64,000 nt of DNA from an uncultured Duncaniella sp. (GCA_910578515.1 CAJTQR010000004.1:248001-312000), one strand, 5' to 3'. Shown: positions 44,198-53,280, numbered from the stretch's first letter. Numbers and translations are program-made. The notes: a model not told the origin generated them from the sequence alone.

Positions 44198-45025
44198 ATG
44201 ACTCTCTTGGGTAGACTCGCCGGGGCATTGCGCACATTATCGCTGCGCTTCACCACCCCGGTAAGAATCGAATTCAATCTCACCGACCATTGCAATCTGA
44301 ATTGCAAGGGATGTACCCACTATGCTTCTATCGCGCCCGAGGAATATGCAAATCTGCAGCTCCTCGAGCGCAACATGAGGCATCTCTCCACCATACGTGG
44401 CGCCGAGGGTATAAAACAAATTTATCTGATAGGAGGCGAACCCCTCATCTATCCCTGGCTGCATGAATCCATACAACTTTCCCGCCGATATTTCCCTCAC
44501 GCTGAAATAAGCATATTTACCAATGGACTACGGCTGCCGCACATGGACGACCGCTTCTGGGAACTATGCCGTGAGAATGAGCTGCACATAGTCATAACCC
44601 GTTATCCCATCTCATTTGACTATGACAGCGTAATTGAAATGTGTACGCGCCAGGGTGTACGATTCAGCATCTTCGGCGACCGAGGCTTGGCAGGTTCATT
44701 CTTCAAGGTACGCCTTGACCCTCTGAAGAGGAGCAACCGATGGAACTCGCACTTCAAATGCTACTCATTCGGATGCCTGACAGTGCAGGGCGACAAACTT
44801 TTTCCATGCCCGCAAAGCGCTTGTGTGGAGCATCTCAACCGACGATTCGACCAGAATTTCTCATGGGAGAAAGGTGACTACCTACCAATAGCTGAAATCA
44901 AAGATATACGCGCCATACTGCGTCTGCGCAACCGTCCGGTCCCCTTCTGCTCCTACTGCAGGAAAATGCTCCCGACCCACTACAGCCGCTCATCAAGAGT
45001 CCCGGAGGAATGGATTGAAGCCTGA
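44198..45025 (+). CDS. radical SAM protein with SPASM-like C-terminus
   Basis: The 275-residue protein has the radical SAM cluster motif CNLNCKGC (Cys32, Cys36, Cys39), followed by YLIGGEPLIYPW. Extra cysteines near the C-terminus (FKCYSFGC, PCPQSAC, FCSYCRK) suggest one or two auxiliary iron-sulfur clusters, as in SPASM or twitch domains. The reaction and substrate are unknown to me. Similar proteins are often found with polysaccharide or peptide-modification genes, but here the partner is thiL, from which it is separated by two bases. Confidence 0.83.
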   Translation: MTLLGRLAGALRTLSLRFTTPVRIEFNLTDHCNLNCKGCTHYASIAPEEYANLQLLERNMRHLSTIRGAEGIKQIYLIGGEPLIYPWLHESIQLSRRYFPHAEISIFTNGLRLPHMDDRFWELCRENELHIVITRYPISFDYDSVIEMCTRQGVRFSIFGDRGLAGSFFKVRLDPLKRSNRWNSHFKCYSFGCLTVQGDKLFPCPQSACVEHLNRRFDQNFSWEKGDYLPIAEIKDIRAILRLRNRPVPFCSYCRKMLPTHYSRSSRVPEEWIEA

Positions 45026-45111
45026 CCTACTCTCCGGTACAGCCGATTGAAAAATGTTTAACATTTATTATTATAGCTCCCTCTAAACTTTATACCCCCA
45101 TAGCCCTCTAA

Positions 45112-45168
45112 TAGTATATATGGGAAACTTCCAAAACCTCCATCAGGTTACTTTCCCGTAATATACTA
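45112..45168. promoter_or_regulatory. long imperfect hairpin upstream of the Asn/Gly/Pro-rich gene
   Basis: TAGTATATATGGGAAA (45112-45127) pairs with TTTCCCGTAATATACTA (45152-45168) with one mismatch and one bulge. It lies 25 bp upstream of the start at 45194. It could be a regulator site or an mRNA leader hairpin; no T-run follows. Confidence 0.4.
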
Positions 45169-45193
45169 ACACCATTTTAATAAAAATGCAGCT

Positions 45194-46369
45194 ATGAAAC
45201 GCTTCTTCCGCATCCTATCGATTGCCCTCCTCTGTGGAGCACTCTCCGCACCGGCAATTTCTGCACAACGCCACGGTGGCAACAACGGCTCCCGTGAGCG
45301 CACCACTCACTCCGGCGGAACTAACCGTGGTAACAGTGGCTCACGTAACAACAACAGCTCACGTCCTTCACACAACAACACAGGACGTCCTAATAATGGC
45401 TCCACCGGGCGCCCCGGCATCGGCAACAATAAGCCGAGCAATACCCACAAACCTTCAGGTACTCCATCCTGGGGAAACAATAACGGGAACAGCCATAAGC
45501 CATCCGGCACTCCAAATGTTGGCAATAACAACAACAAACCCAACAACGGTAACCGCCCCGGCATTGGCAATAACAACGGCAACAATAACCACAAGCCAAA
45601 TGGCAACCGCCCGAATATTGGCAACGGCAATAACAAGCCAAACGGAAATCACCCCTCAACAGGTCGTCCCGGCATCGGTAATAACAAGCCGAACAACAAT
45701 CACAAGCCAAATACAACGCCCAACTGGGGTAACAACCGCCCTGACCATCGCCCGAATGTAGGCAATCGCCCCAATCCGGGCAACCGTCCCAACAACGGCT
45801 TCGGTCCATCACACGGCACACATCGTCCAGGAGTGAGCGCACCGGTTCACCGCCCCTCACATCTTGCTCCCCCTCCGCGTCCGTATCGTCCCAATATGTA
45901 CCGTCCGCACTATCGTCCCACACCTCCTCCGCGCTGGCGTCCGGCCCGTGGCATCCCTGCTATCCATGGCATTCTCGGGCTTACTTTCGGCACAGCCATA
46001 AATCTATCGCTGGATTTTCTGTACAACTCCGGTTATGTAGTGGATGGCTACAGCAATGATGTGGTATACCTCCGCAATGTGAACCAGCTCAACTATATTT
46101 GGACTGACGCCGCTTTATATTACGGCTCCAACGGTCTGGACGCATCGTCATTCTACTATGCTACTCCTTACTACGATATGACCCGTTACAATGCAGTTTA
46201 CAACAATCTTGTGGCTCTATATGGTCAGCCGGTATCCATCAATTCAGCCGGTCAGCTTGGTGCCACATGGTTTGGCGGCAACCAGGGATACATAACCCTC
46301 AGTTTCGGAGCCAACAACGTGTCGGGAGGTGCTCTCCGTTACCTCACCACTCTCACTTTCGGACTCTAA
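45194..46369 (+). CDS. secreted Asn/Gly/Pro-rich repetitive protein
   Basis: The 391-residue protein has a signal peptide (about 1-24, ending ISAQ). A long disordered region (about 25-250) is built from Asn, Gly, Pro, Lys, Arg and His, with recurring units such as GRPGIGNNKP and NHKPNGNRPN. A folded C-terminal domain (about 252-391) is rich in Tyr, Asn and Gly and has no Cys. The basic, Asn-rich region would be flexible and positively charged. I do not recognise the family. It is probably an envelope or surface protein. It is transcribed alone, with a hairpin upstream and a strong terminator downstream. Confidence 0.8.
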   Translation: MKRFFRILSIALLCGALSAPAISAQRHGGNNGSRERTTHSGGTNRGNSGSRNNNSSRPSHNNTGRPNNGSTGRPGIGNNKPSNTHKPSGTPSWGNNNGNSHKPSGTPNVGNNNNKPNNGNRPGIGNNNGNNNHKPNGNRPNIGNGNNKPNGNHPSTGRPGIGNNKPNNNHKPNTTPNWGNNRPDHRPNVGNRPNPGNRPNNGFGPSHGTHRPGVSAPVHRPSHLAPPPRPYRPNMYRPHYRPTPPPRWRPARGIPAIHGILGLTFGTAINLSLDFLYNSGYVVDGYSNDVVYLRNVNQLNYIWTDAALYYGSNGLDASSFYYATPYYDMTRYNAVYNNLVALYGQPVSINSAGQLGATWFGGNQGYITLSFGANNVSGGALRYLTTLTFGL

Positions 46370-46428
46370 CCACCATTACTCCAAGTGAGCCAACCGTAAA
46401 AATTGAAGATGTTAAAGATTATAACCGG

Positions 46429-46458
46429 AAAGAGTCCGACATTGAGTCGGACTCTTTT
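46429..46458 (+). terminator. intrinsic terminator of the Asn/Gly/Pro-rich gene
   Basis: AAAGAGTCCGAC (46429-46440) pairs perfectly with GTCGGACTCTTT (46446-46457) around the loop ATTGA, followed by TTTTAATTTTA. It lies 60 bp after the stop and serves the plus strand. Confidence 0.85.
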
Positions 46459-46545
46459 AATTTTATATTCGGCTCTTCCGATTTAGGGCATTTTCATCCT
46501 ACCATTTTACAATTAGACCTACAATTAAGCTCTGATTCACAACTC

Positions 46546-48630
46546 TTACTTCAGCATTGCCGAGCCGGCTTCAGCAGCTCCGCTGATTTCATCGGCACGT
46601 CTCACCTTCTTGCCGAAGCCAAACGTATAGTTTACAGTCACGAGAGCAAACTGACGGTGATTGATTCCCACCCGGTGCGTTTTGCTCCGATAGTCAGGAC
46701 CATTCAGATAATCGGTGGACGACACCCAACTCTTACGGAAAATATTGGCTAATGTCAATTTCATATTCCAGTGACTATTCCTCCAACCTATACCAAGTTC
46801 ATAGGAATCTTTCTCTTTCACATAGGTGGCTGAGGAGCTAAACTGAATCGGCGACGATTCACGCGAGGTATATGACAATGATGAATAGAAACGACCGAAA
46901 TAATATGATACCTGAGCGGAATAGACAAAGTTTGCCTTGGTTTGCTTGTACACTCCCGTGGTGTTATAGAACCATCCCTGTGGTTTAAGACCTATCACCA
47001 GTTTGCGGTTAAGGAATCGGCCTGTAAGAGACAATCCCATGTTGATACACTGATAATCGCCGTCATTTTCCATGCGTCTGAGCATCATATCCTGACCAAC
47101 AGGTGTAAATATCGGCACCGGACGGTCGAATATACGGAAAATACCCGCATCAGCCACTACAGAGAGTTTATTATCAGGAAGCCACGTGTATGAAAGGTCG
47201 GCAGATACAGTACGCGAATTTTTAAGCCCCGGATTACCTTCATACCATAAAAACTCATTTCTCTGCAGACGATTTGGGCTCTTCAACCCTGCATCATTCA
47301 TATTTGTACGATAAGTGACTGAGAGGTCAGCGGAATGACTGTCGTTGAACGAATACTGACCGTCAATGGAAAGCACCGGCAGGATATCTGATACCCTCTC
47401 ACCACTTATTTTATTGGTCTCACCTACCAATGCAGCCGAAACACGACCATAGAACTTATCGAGTGATAACGAATAGCCTGCGGCAATCATTCCGGCGAGC
47501 TGCCTGAATTTCTCATCCGATGGTGATGAGCCATAATAAGTAATATCACTGTTATTACATACCCCCATACCATTTATATCCACGCTGTTTTCATTATTCA
47601 ATTGCTTGTTCAGCTGGAATGAGAACTGACCGAGCCAGGAATTCTCCCGCGCATTATTGGTAATTTGTTCCACAATACCCGATTCATAGCGGCTAAGACT
47701 CTTGTTGCGGGCGTACTGGAAAGTCGGCATCATGCTCAGTGACCATCCGGAATTGAGACGAAAATAGTACACGCCACTCCATTGAGCTGTGATAACATTG
47801 TTCTTGCCATACGATAAATATGAACCATCGGTTCCGGTCAAATCCGGAGTAATGACAATATTTCCTCCTACATCGCGATGAGGCACATTTGAGGCAGAAA
47901 GACTTACTGTGTTCGACACCACCGACGAGGAGTTCATATACTTCGCGCGGAATGCCACACCGGCTGTATTTGACTCATACCGGCAACGGTCAATCTCAGT
48001 GTCACGTGTCACATCACCTTCCGGAAAACGGAATAGCTCAGAACCAAATGTACCGTAATGACGACGCGACGAATAACTGTCGGTAGCATTCAGGTCGTAT
48101 GTCATACTCTTATAAGCCATTTTGGCATAAGTCGACGCAGAGCTGTTGCCGCTTAGAAACCTCTCCCGCGCACCGAGTTTGGCATAACCTCCATACTCAT
48201 AGTGAGCCATTACGAAATTCACAACGTATGGCTCATGCTGAAATCTCGCATCGGTAGGGTAAACCAGATATTCCACCCGCCTAACGTCTTCAGTACGCAT
48301 GGAGTTGAGCTCTGAAACCGATGCAGGTTCACCATCAATGTAAATTGCCACACTCTTGCGTGAAGCGGTCTCCACCGAGCCATCAAAAGTATTGACACTT
48401 ATCTGTGGAATCGCCATCTGACTCAGCAGCTCTATTCCGCCCGATGCTGAGCGTTTCTCCACGCGCGAGGGTATGTAACGTGTGATTTGCGGAGAAGTTG
48501 ATTCAAAACGTGCCTCCACAACTACCTCACCGAGTGAGTCGGAGGTAACACTATCGGGCAGCTCGTTCTGAGCACTTAGAGTGCCGGCTGTCAATAGCAC
48601 AACGGATAAAATACGTAGTCTTGCAGTCAT
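46546..48630 (-). CDS. TonB-type outer membrane beta-barrel protein
   Basis: The protein has 694 residues from the ATG at 48630, which opens a clean signal peptide (MTARLRILSVVLLTAG). An in-frame ATG at 48648 would lie at the predicted transcription start and is rejected. A TonB plug-like region (about 25-150; EVVVEARFES, SVAIYIDGEPASVSEL) precedes a beta-barrel of the OMP_b-brl_3 kind. The substrate is unknown, and it is not SusC-like. The gene downstream of the neighbouring membrane regulator on the same strand has its own promoter. Confidence 0.85.
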   Translation of the reverse strand: MTARLRILSVVLLTAGTLSAQNELPDSVTSDSLGEVVVEARFESTSPQITRYIPSRVEKRSASGGIELLSQMAIPQISVNTFDGSVETASRKSVAIYIDGEPASVSELNSMRTEDVRRVEYLVYPTDARFQHEPYVVNFVMAHYEYGGYAKLGARERFLSGNSSASTYAKMAYKSMTYDLNATDSYSSRRHYGTFGSELFRFPEGDVTRDTEIDRCRYESNTAGVAFRAKYMNSSSVVSNTVSLSASNVPHRDVGGNIVITPDLTGTDGSYLSYGKNNVITAQWSGVYYFRLNSGWSLSMMPTFQYARNKSLSRYESGIVEQITNNARENSWLGQFSFQLNKQLNNENSVDINGMGVCNNSDITYYGSSPSDEKFRQLAGMIAAGYSLSLDKFYGRVSAALVGETNKISGERVSDILPVLSIDGQYSFNDSHSADLSVTYRTNMNDAGLKSPNRLQRNEFLWYEGNPGLKNSRTVSADLSYTWLPDNKLSVVADAGIFRIFDRPVPIFTPVGQDMMLRRMENDGDYQCINMGLSLTGRFLNRKLVIGLKPQGWFYNTTGVYKQTKANFVYSAQVSYYFGRFYSSLSYTSRESSPIQFSSSATYVKEKDSYELGIGWRNSHWNMKLTLANIFRKSWVSSTDYLNGPDYRSKTHRVGINHRQFALVTVNYTFGFGKKVRRADEISGAAEAGSAMLK

Positions 48631-48652
48631 GATAATTTTGATTTTCACACTG

Positions 48653-48660
48653 CAAAATTA
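48653..48660 (-). promoter_or_regulatory. promoter -7 box for the outer membrane protein
   Basis: TAATTTTG on the minus strand matches TAnnTTTG. Transcription should start near 48646, only about 16 bases ahead of the ATG at 48630. This decides in favour of that start codon. Confidence 0.6.
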
Positions 48661-48787
48661 TCTCCTTTTACCCGGTCAACACAAATAACTGTCTCTGTTT
48701 TTTGTCCTCAACCGCCACGCTAACTACTTGATTTTCAATATGAGGACAAATCCATTATTCCTCATATTAATTATCAGCCACTTACGG

Positions 48788-49834
48788 CTACATTTTGGAA
48801 ACAAACCACTCCCTATCGGGAGCATCTGAGGATAGAATACGTTCTTTGAGGCGCAAACGGCGGTTGTAGAAATTCTTTATTTTTATATCAGTGAATATAC
48901 ACACGGCACGTGGTGAGAAGCCGGCATAGAGATATGTCAGGAATTTCACATCAGCTTTACTGAGTGTCGGCAACTGCTCTGTCACTTTCACCAGAATATT
49001 GTCAACATAAATATTCACCATGTCCTGAAGTGCCTCCACACTCTTGCTGTCGCGCAGGGCGAGTATCTGTTTTTCCACTTCATTATATAAGGTCACGCGC
49101 ATCTGCGGAGAATCATTGCGGTCAAAATACTCGTTACACAATAGATTTAGTGTATCGAGACGACTTCCATAGAGACTGTCGACTTTCTGCCGCAATTCCT
49201 CATTACGCGCCGTGCGTTCAGCCACAAGCATCGACATCTCCTGCATCTCACGCTTCTTTTTCAGAAACCGCCGTTTTACCAACCACGCAGCAAGTGCTCC
49301 GCACACCGCTACAGCCGCAAGTATCACTGCCAAAATGGTCCATGCATTGGATGTTTCCTTGCGTGATACCTCAAGTTTTGACTCATAGTCGGTCTTCATC
49401 AATGAGATATTTCTCTCAAGCGCCCCTTCCCGGGTGGTACGAAACTCAAACACACCTCTGTCAGTCGACATTACCACCTTATCATCCGTATAAAATACAA
49501 ACAGCTGGGGAAAATCTATCGACATTATATATTCAACCTTTTTACCATTCACATCAGCACTGTCTATACTGAACGAAAACGGCTCGGTAGGCTCATAGAC
49601 ACCATTGCGTGTCCTCAGCTCAACCTTAAATATCTGCAATGGAGCCGATTTACTGGTGAGTCCAAGACGTATTGTGGTGCAATCCTCCATATTGCTCAGT
49701 CCATGAGTTGAAAGCTCCAGTTCAGGAGCACCGGTGGCATTCTCATCCACTACCTCGACTGTCACAGAATTCTTACCCATAGCCTGAATGCCAAGGGTCA
49801 AAGCCAGGAGAAAGAGTATTATCCGGGAAAGCAT
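48788..49834 (-). CDS. membrane-tethered protein with LuxR-like C-terminal domain
   Basis: The 348-residue protein has a signal peptide (about 1-20), a periplasmic region (about 21-165) and one membrane helix (about 168-188; TILAVILAAVAVCGALAAWL). A cytoplasmic coiled coil (about 189-215) follows. The C-terminal region (LSKADVKFLTYLYAGFSPRAVCIFTDI) resembles the LuxR-type helix-turn-helix of Bacteroidetes regulators. Related proteins often carry periplasmic TPRs, which I do not see here. It may sense an envelope signal and regulate the neighbouring outer membrane protein gene; that link is inferred from adjacency. Confidence 0.7.
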   Translation of the reverse strand: MLSRIILFLLALTLGIQAMGKNSVTVEVVDENATGAPELELSTHGLSNMEDCTTIRLGLTSKSAPLQIFKVELRTRNGVYEPTEPFSFSIDSADVNGKKVEYIMSIDFPQLFVFYTDDKVVMSTDRGVFEFRTTREGALERNISLMKTDYESKLEVSRKETSNAWTILAVILAAVAVCGALAAWLVKRRFLKKKREMQEMSMLVAERTARNEELRQKVDSLYGSRLDTLNLLCNEYFDRNDSPQMRVTLYNEVEKQILALRDSKSVEALQDMVNIYVDNILVKVTEQLPTLSKADVKFLTYLYAGFSPRAVCIFTDIKIKNFYNRRLRLKERILSSDAPDREWFVSKM

Positions 49835-49839
49835 AGCAA

Positions 49840-50910
49840 CTATCTATGGGATGCCTTGTAATACAGCACCACAGCAATAATAGAGTAAAGAATATTGGGA
49901 ATCCACATCGCCACCATGGGTGATGTATAGCCCGACACAGCAAACGTGGAGGTCACTGTCATAAACAGTATGTAACTGAAACTCAATACGAGTCCCACAC
50001 CGATATTCACACCCATACCACCCTTTACTTTGCGTGATGAGAGGGACATACCGATAACTGTCAGGATAAACGCAGCCGCTGTCATGGCATAACGTCTATG
50101 ATTCTCAATCTCAAACGACTTTATATTGGCAACTCCCCTCTCCTTCTGCCGCGCTATATACTCGCGGAGGTCGGGCGAGGTCATGGTCTCATGGTCATTT
50201 TTCGAAATCAGGAAGTCACGTGGTTCAATCGGAATCACGGTGTCAAGACGATTGCCGCGTCTGATTTTCTCACGCTGACCGTCAAAGTCACGTATCATAT
50301 AGTCGCGCACAGTCCAGTTGTGGAGTGTATCCCAACGGATTGACTGCGCAGTAAGACGCGACACAAGTTTCTTATCCTCAAACGATTCGAGTGAGAATTT
50401 ATAACCAGTCTTCTGGATGTTGTCGTAACGCGACATATAGGCAATCTCACCCTTGGCAACCTGAAGCTGAATGTTCGAGCCATAGTCCACACGTTTGTTC
50501 TTCACATAGGTGTTGGTATAATCGATACGCTTCACATTTGCAGGTGGGATAATATAAGCGCTGAGGATATATGTAGCGATTGCAATTACAGTGGCACTGA
50601 CCATGTAGGGACGCAGCAAGCGCCGGTAACTCATACCAGTGGAGAGCATCGCGATAATCTCGGAATTGTCAGCCAGCTTAGAAGTAAAAAATATAACTGC
50701 TATAAACGTGAAGAGCGGGCTGAACTGATTGGCGAAATATGGAAGAAAGTTTAGAAAATAATCAAATACAGTAGCCTTCAGCGGTGCCTTAAGGAAGGCA
50801 TCGAGCTTCTCATTGATATCAAACATAATTGTGATTGCCAGAATAAGAGCAATCGCAAAGATGTAGGTCCCAAGGAACTTCTTTATAATATACCAATCAA
50901 GAATTTTCAT
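49840..50910 (-). CDS. LptF/LptG family permease
   Basis: The 356-residue protein has the YjgP/YjgQ layout: three membrane segments at the N-terminus, a periplasmic beta-jellyroll middle, and three at the C-terminus. The start MKILDWYIIKKFLGTYIFA is typical. It belongs to the inner-membrane part of the lipopolysaccharide export machine. It overlaps tgt by 4 bp (ATGA), a common Bacteroidetes arrangement. Its presumed partner, the longer permease, is at 58,203-60,146. Confidence 0.9.
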   Translation of the reverse strand: MKILDWYIIKKFLGTYIFAIALILAITIMFDINEKLDAFLKAPLKATVFDYFLNFLPYFANQFSPLFTFIAVIFFTSKLADNSEIIAMLSTGMSYRRLLRPYMVSATVIAIATYILSAYIIPPANVKRIDYTNTYVKNKRVDYGSNIQLQVAKGEIAYMSRYDNIQKTGYKFSLESFEDKKLVSRLTAQSIRWDTLHNWTVRDYMIRDFDGQREKIRRGNRLDTVIPIEPRDFLISKNDHETMTSPDLREYIARQKERGVANIKSFEIENHRRYAMTAAAFILTVIGMSLSSRKVKGGMGVNIGVGLVLSFSYILFMTVTSTFAVSGYTSPMVAMWIPNILYSIIAVVLYYKASHR

Positions 50911-52037
50911 AACCTACGGGTTACACATTCCACCATTTCAGTTTTCCACTGCTTGAAATCACCCGCAATTATATGCTTACGTGCTTCCCCGACGAGCCAG
51001 AGATAGAACGCGAGATTATGAATCGACGCTATCTGCATGGCGAGGATTTCATCGGCAATAAACAGGTGACGCAAGTATGCACGGGAATAGACATGGTCCA
51101 CATAACTCGGACCATCCTCCTGAATGGGAGAGAAATCATCAGCCCATTTCTTGTTGCGCATGTTCATTATGCCGTGGCGTGTGAAAAGCATACCGTTACG
51201 ACCGTTGCGTGTGGGCATCACACAGTCCATCATATCCACCCCGCGGTCAATAGCCTCGAGGATGTTGGCAGGTGTACCGACGCCCATGAGATAGCGAGGC
51301 TTGTCAGTAGGAAGAATCTCATTGACAACCTCAATCATCTCATACATCTTCTCGGTAGGTTCGCCTACGGCAAGACCACCGATGGCATTACCGTCAGCAC
51401 CAAGGTCGGCAACAAATTTAGCCGCCTCACGGCGCAATTCGGGATATACCACACCCTGCACTATCGGGAAATAAGCCTGGCTATAGCCATATTTTCCCTC
51501 AGTCTCCTTGTATCGCTTCCATCCGCGCTTAAGCCAACGCTGGGTAAGGTCGAGCGACTTACGGGCGTAAGAATAGTCGGCGGTGCCGGGAGGACATTCA
51601 TCGAGCGCCATCATGATATCAGCGCCGATACTACGCTCTATATCCACCACATTTTCAGGAGTGAAAAGATGCTTTGAGCCATCGATATGGGAGCGGAAAT
51701 GCGCACCCTCCTCGGTGAGTTTACGATTGGATGACAGAGAAAACACCTGGAAACCGCCGCTATCAGTGAGAATTGGGCGTTCCCAGCCATTGAATTTATG
51801 CAGACCACCGGCTTTTTCAAGTATGTCAATACCCGGACGCAGATACAAGTGGTAAGTATTACCAAGAATTATCTGAGCCTTCACATCGTCGCGCAGTTCA
51901 TGCTGATGCACAGCCTTGACACTACCGAGAGTCCCCACGGGCATGAAGATGGGAGTCTCTATGGTACCGTGGTCAGTCGTAATCAATCCGGCACGGGCAT
52001 TGCTGCCCTCTGCGGTGGCAAGAAGTTCAAAATCCAT
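50907..52037 (-). CDS. tgt: tRNA-guanine transglycosylase
   Basis: The 376-residue enzyme exchanges guanine-34 for the queuosine precursor in tRNAs with GUN anticodons. Asp92 (LTDSGGFQVFS) and the nucleophile Asp271 (DCVMPTRNGRNG) are present. The usual C-terminal zinc motif CxCxxC is absent: the aligned stretch 309-314 reads GPSYVD, while the fourth ligand position keeps His340 (SIHNLAFYL). The gene is coupled to lptG by a 4-bp overlap. The pathway genes queD and queE are elsewhere in the window. Confidence 0.94.
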   Translation of the reverse strand: MDFELLATAEGSNARAGLITTDHGTIETPIFMPVGTLGSVKAVHQHELRDDVKAQIILGNTYHLYLRPGIDILEKAGGLHKFNGWERPILTDSGGFQVFSLSSNRKLTEEGAHFRSHIDGSKHLFTPENVVDIERSIGADIMMALDECPPGTADYSYARKSLDLTQRWLKRGWKRYKETEGKYGYSQAYFPIVQGVVYPELRREAAKFVADLGADGNAIGGLAVGEPTEKMYEMIEVVNEILPTDKPRYLMGVGTPANILEAIDRGVDMMDCVMPTRNGRNGMLFTRHGIMNMRNKKWADDFSPIQEDGPSYVDHVYSRAYLRHLFIADEILAMQIASIHNLAFYLWLVGEARKHIIAGDFKQWKTEMVECVTRRL

Positions 52038-52070
52038 AGCCTATAATCTTTCCTACGGACACACCTCACG

Positions 52071-52634
52071 TCAGGGACGTACCTCGTAATAAGGGATGTC
52101 GACTAATTTGAGGTTAAATATCAAAGTTGAATATGGCTTTATGATACCGGACTGAGTGGTACCGTAGCCCATATTGTAAGGGAGCACTATCTCGACACTG
52201 TCACCCACGTGCATGTTCACCAGAGCAATCTGCCAGCCCTGGATAAGGGATGTGAGCGAAGTACGGAATATGCTGTCACCGTTGACCTTGAGATTATATG
52301 AGGAGTCAAACGCCTCTCCATTGTAAAGACGTCCGATATACTTCACATCCACAGTGGATGTAAGCATGGGCGAGAGATTTCCGGCTGTCAGACTGCGGTC
52401 GTTGAGATAACGAATCAGCACCTGGGCTGTGCTGTTCCACGCCGGGGTGATGGTCTGGTAATAGTTGGTGCCTTCGGGAGTCATAAGGAACTTTTTCTCC
52501 TCGAAGAAAGCCGAGTTATCCTCGCGCCACTCCTTGTACTCATCCCAAGTGGTCTGATTTTCGTCGTCGTTACAAGCTGTAAAGGCAACGAGACCAAGCA
52601 AGAAAAAAAGGATTGGTTTAACGGTATATTTCAT
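52071..52634 (-). CDS. FKBP-type peptidyl-prolyl isomerase lipoprotein
   Basis: The 187-residue lipoprotein (FTAC, Cys21) has a C-terminal FKBP domain (about 85-185). Features are VKYIGRLYNGEAFDSSYN, SLIQGWQIALVNMHVGDSVEIVLPYNMGYG and a final strand STLIFNLKLVDI. It should assist folding in the periplasm or at the outer membrane. It follows lemA by 4 bp on the same strand, so the two are co-transcribed. Confidence 0.9.
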   Translation of the reverse strand: MKYTVKPILFFLLGLVAFTACNDDENQTTWDEYKEWREDNSAFFEEKKFLMTPEGTNYYQTITPAWNSTAQVLIRYLNDRSLTAGNLSPMLTSTVDVKYIGRLYNGEAFDSSYNLKVNGDSIFRTSLTSLIQGWQIALVNMHVGDSVEIVLPYNMGYGTTQSGIIKPYSTLIFNLKLVDIPYYEVRP

Positions 52635-52638
52635 TATT

Positions 52639-53217
52639 TTAGAATTTCACTTCCGGTGCTCGCTGGGCTGATTCGTCAGCCTTGAACTGAGGCTGCGCGT
52701 CAAAACCAAACCAACCGGCGTAAATATTGGTAGGGAATTTCTTGATTGATGTATTGTAATCAGCCACCACCTGAGTGTAGCGTGTACGGGCGGTGGAAAT
52801 CCGGTTCTCTGTGCCTTCAAGCTGCACTTGCAAATCACGGAAATTCTCATTAGCCTTCAAATCAGGATATGCCTCAGTGACTGCAAGCAACGATTTCAAA
52901 GCGCCTGTAAGCTCGTTCTGAGCCTGCTGGAACTTAGCCATAGTCTCCTCATTCAGGTCATTGGCGTCAATGCTTATTGAGGTGGCTGCGGCACGGGCCT
53001 GAGTGACTTTCTCCAAAGTCTCGCTCTCATGAGTGGCATAGCCCTTCACTGTGTTCACGAGGTTTGGTATCAGGTCAGCACGACGTTGGTACTGGTTCTG
53101 TACCTCAGCCCACGACTGCTCCACGTTTTGCTTCTTTTCCACCATGGAATTATAGTTACATGATGAGAACATCGGGAGCATCATTCCCAAAATGACAAGC
53201 AGCTTAAAGTATTTCAT
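52639..53217 (-). CDS. LemA family protein
   Basis: The 192-residue protein has an N-terminal lipoprotein-like signal (FSSC, Cys20). The LemA helical core follows: QSWAEVQNQYQRRADLIPNL, TLEKVTQARAA and LLAVTEAYPDLKANENF. LemA proteins are of unknown biochemical function and are predicted to be envelope-anchored. Here it precedes an FKBP isomerase, and glyS lies upstream on the same strand with a 63-bp gap. Confidence 0.9.
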   Translation of the reverse strand: MKYFKLLVILGMMLPMFSSCNYNSMVEKKQNVEQSWAEVQNQYQRRADLIPNLVNTVKGYATHESETLEKVTQARAAATSISIDANDLNEETMAKFQQAQNELTGALKSLLAVTEAYPDLKANENFRDLQVQLEGTENRISTARTRYTQVVADYNTSIKKFPTNIYAGWFGFDAQPQFKADESAQRAPEVKF

Positions 53218-53280
53218 AATCTTTTTTCATTAGTGAGTATTACATGATTCCAAGGCACTCCTGCCCACCCGTAGCCAGGC

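Noticed and set aside
45260..45900. CRISPR-like tandem repeats
   Set aside because: The repetition follows codons for Asn, Gly and Pro in one open frame; repeat units vary and there are no regular spacers.
45222..45923. Overlapping frames of 109-179 codons on both strands
   Set aside because: They arise from the low-complexity coding sequence of the Asn/Gly/Pro-rich gene, whose own frame has a signal peptide and folded domain.
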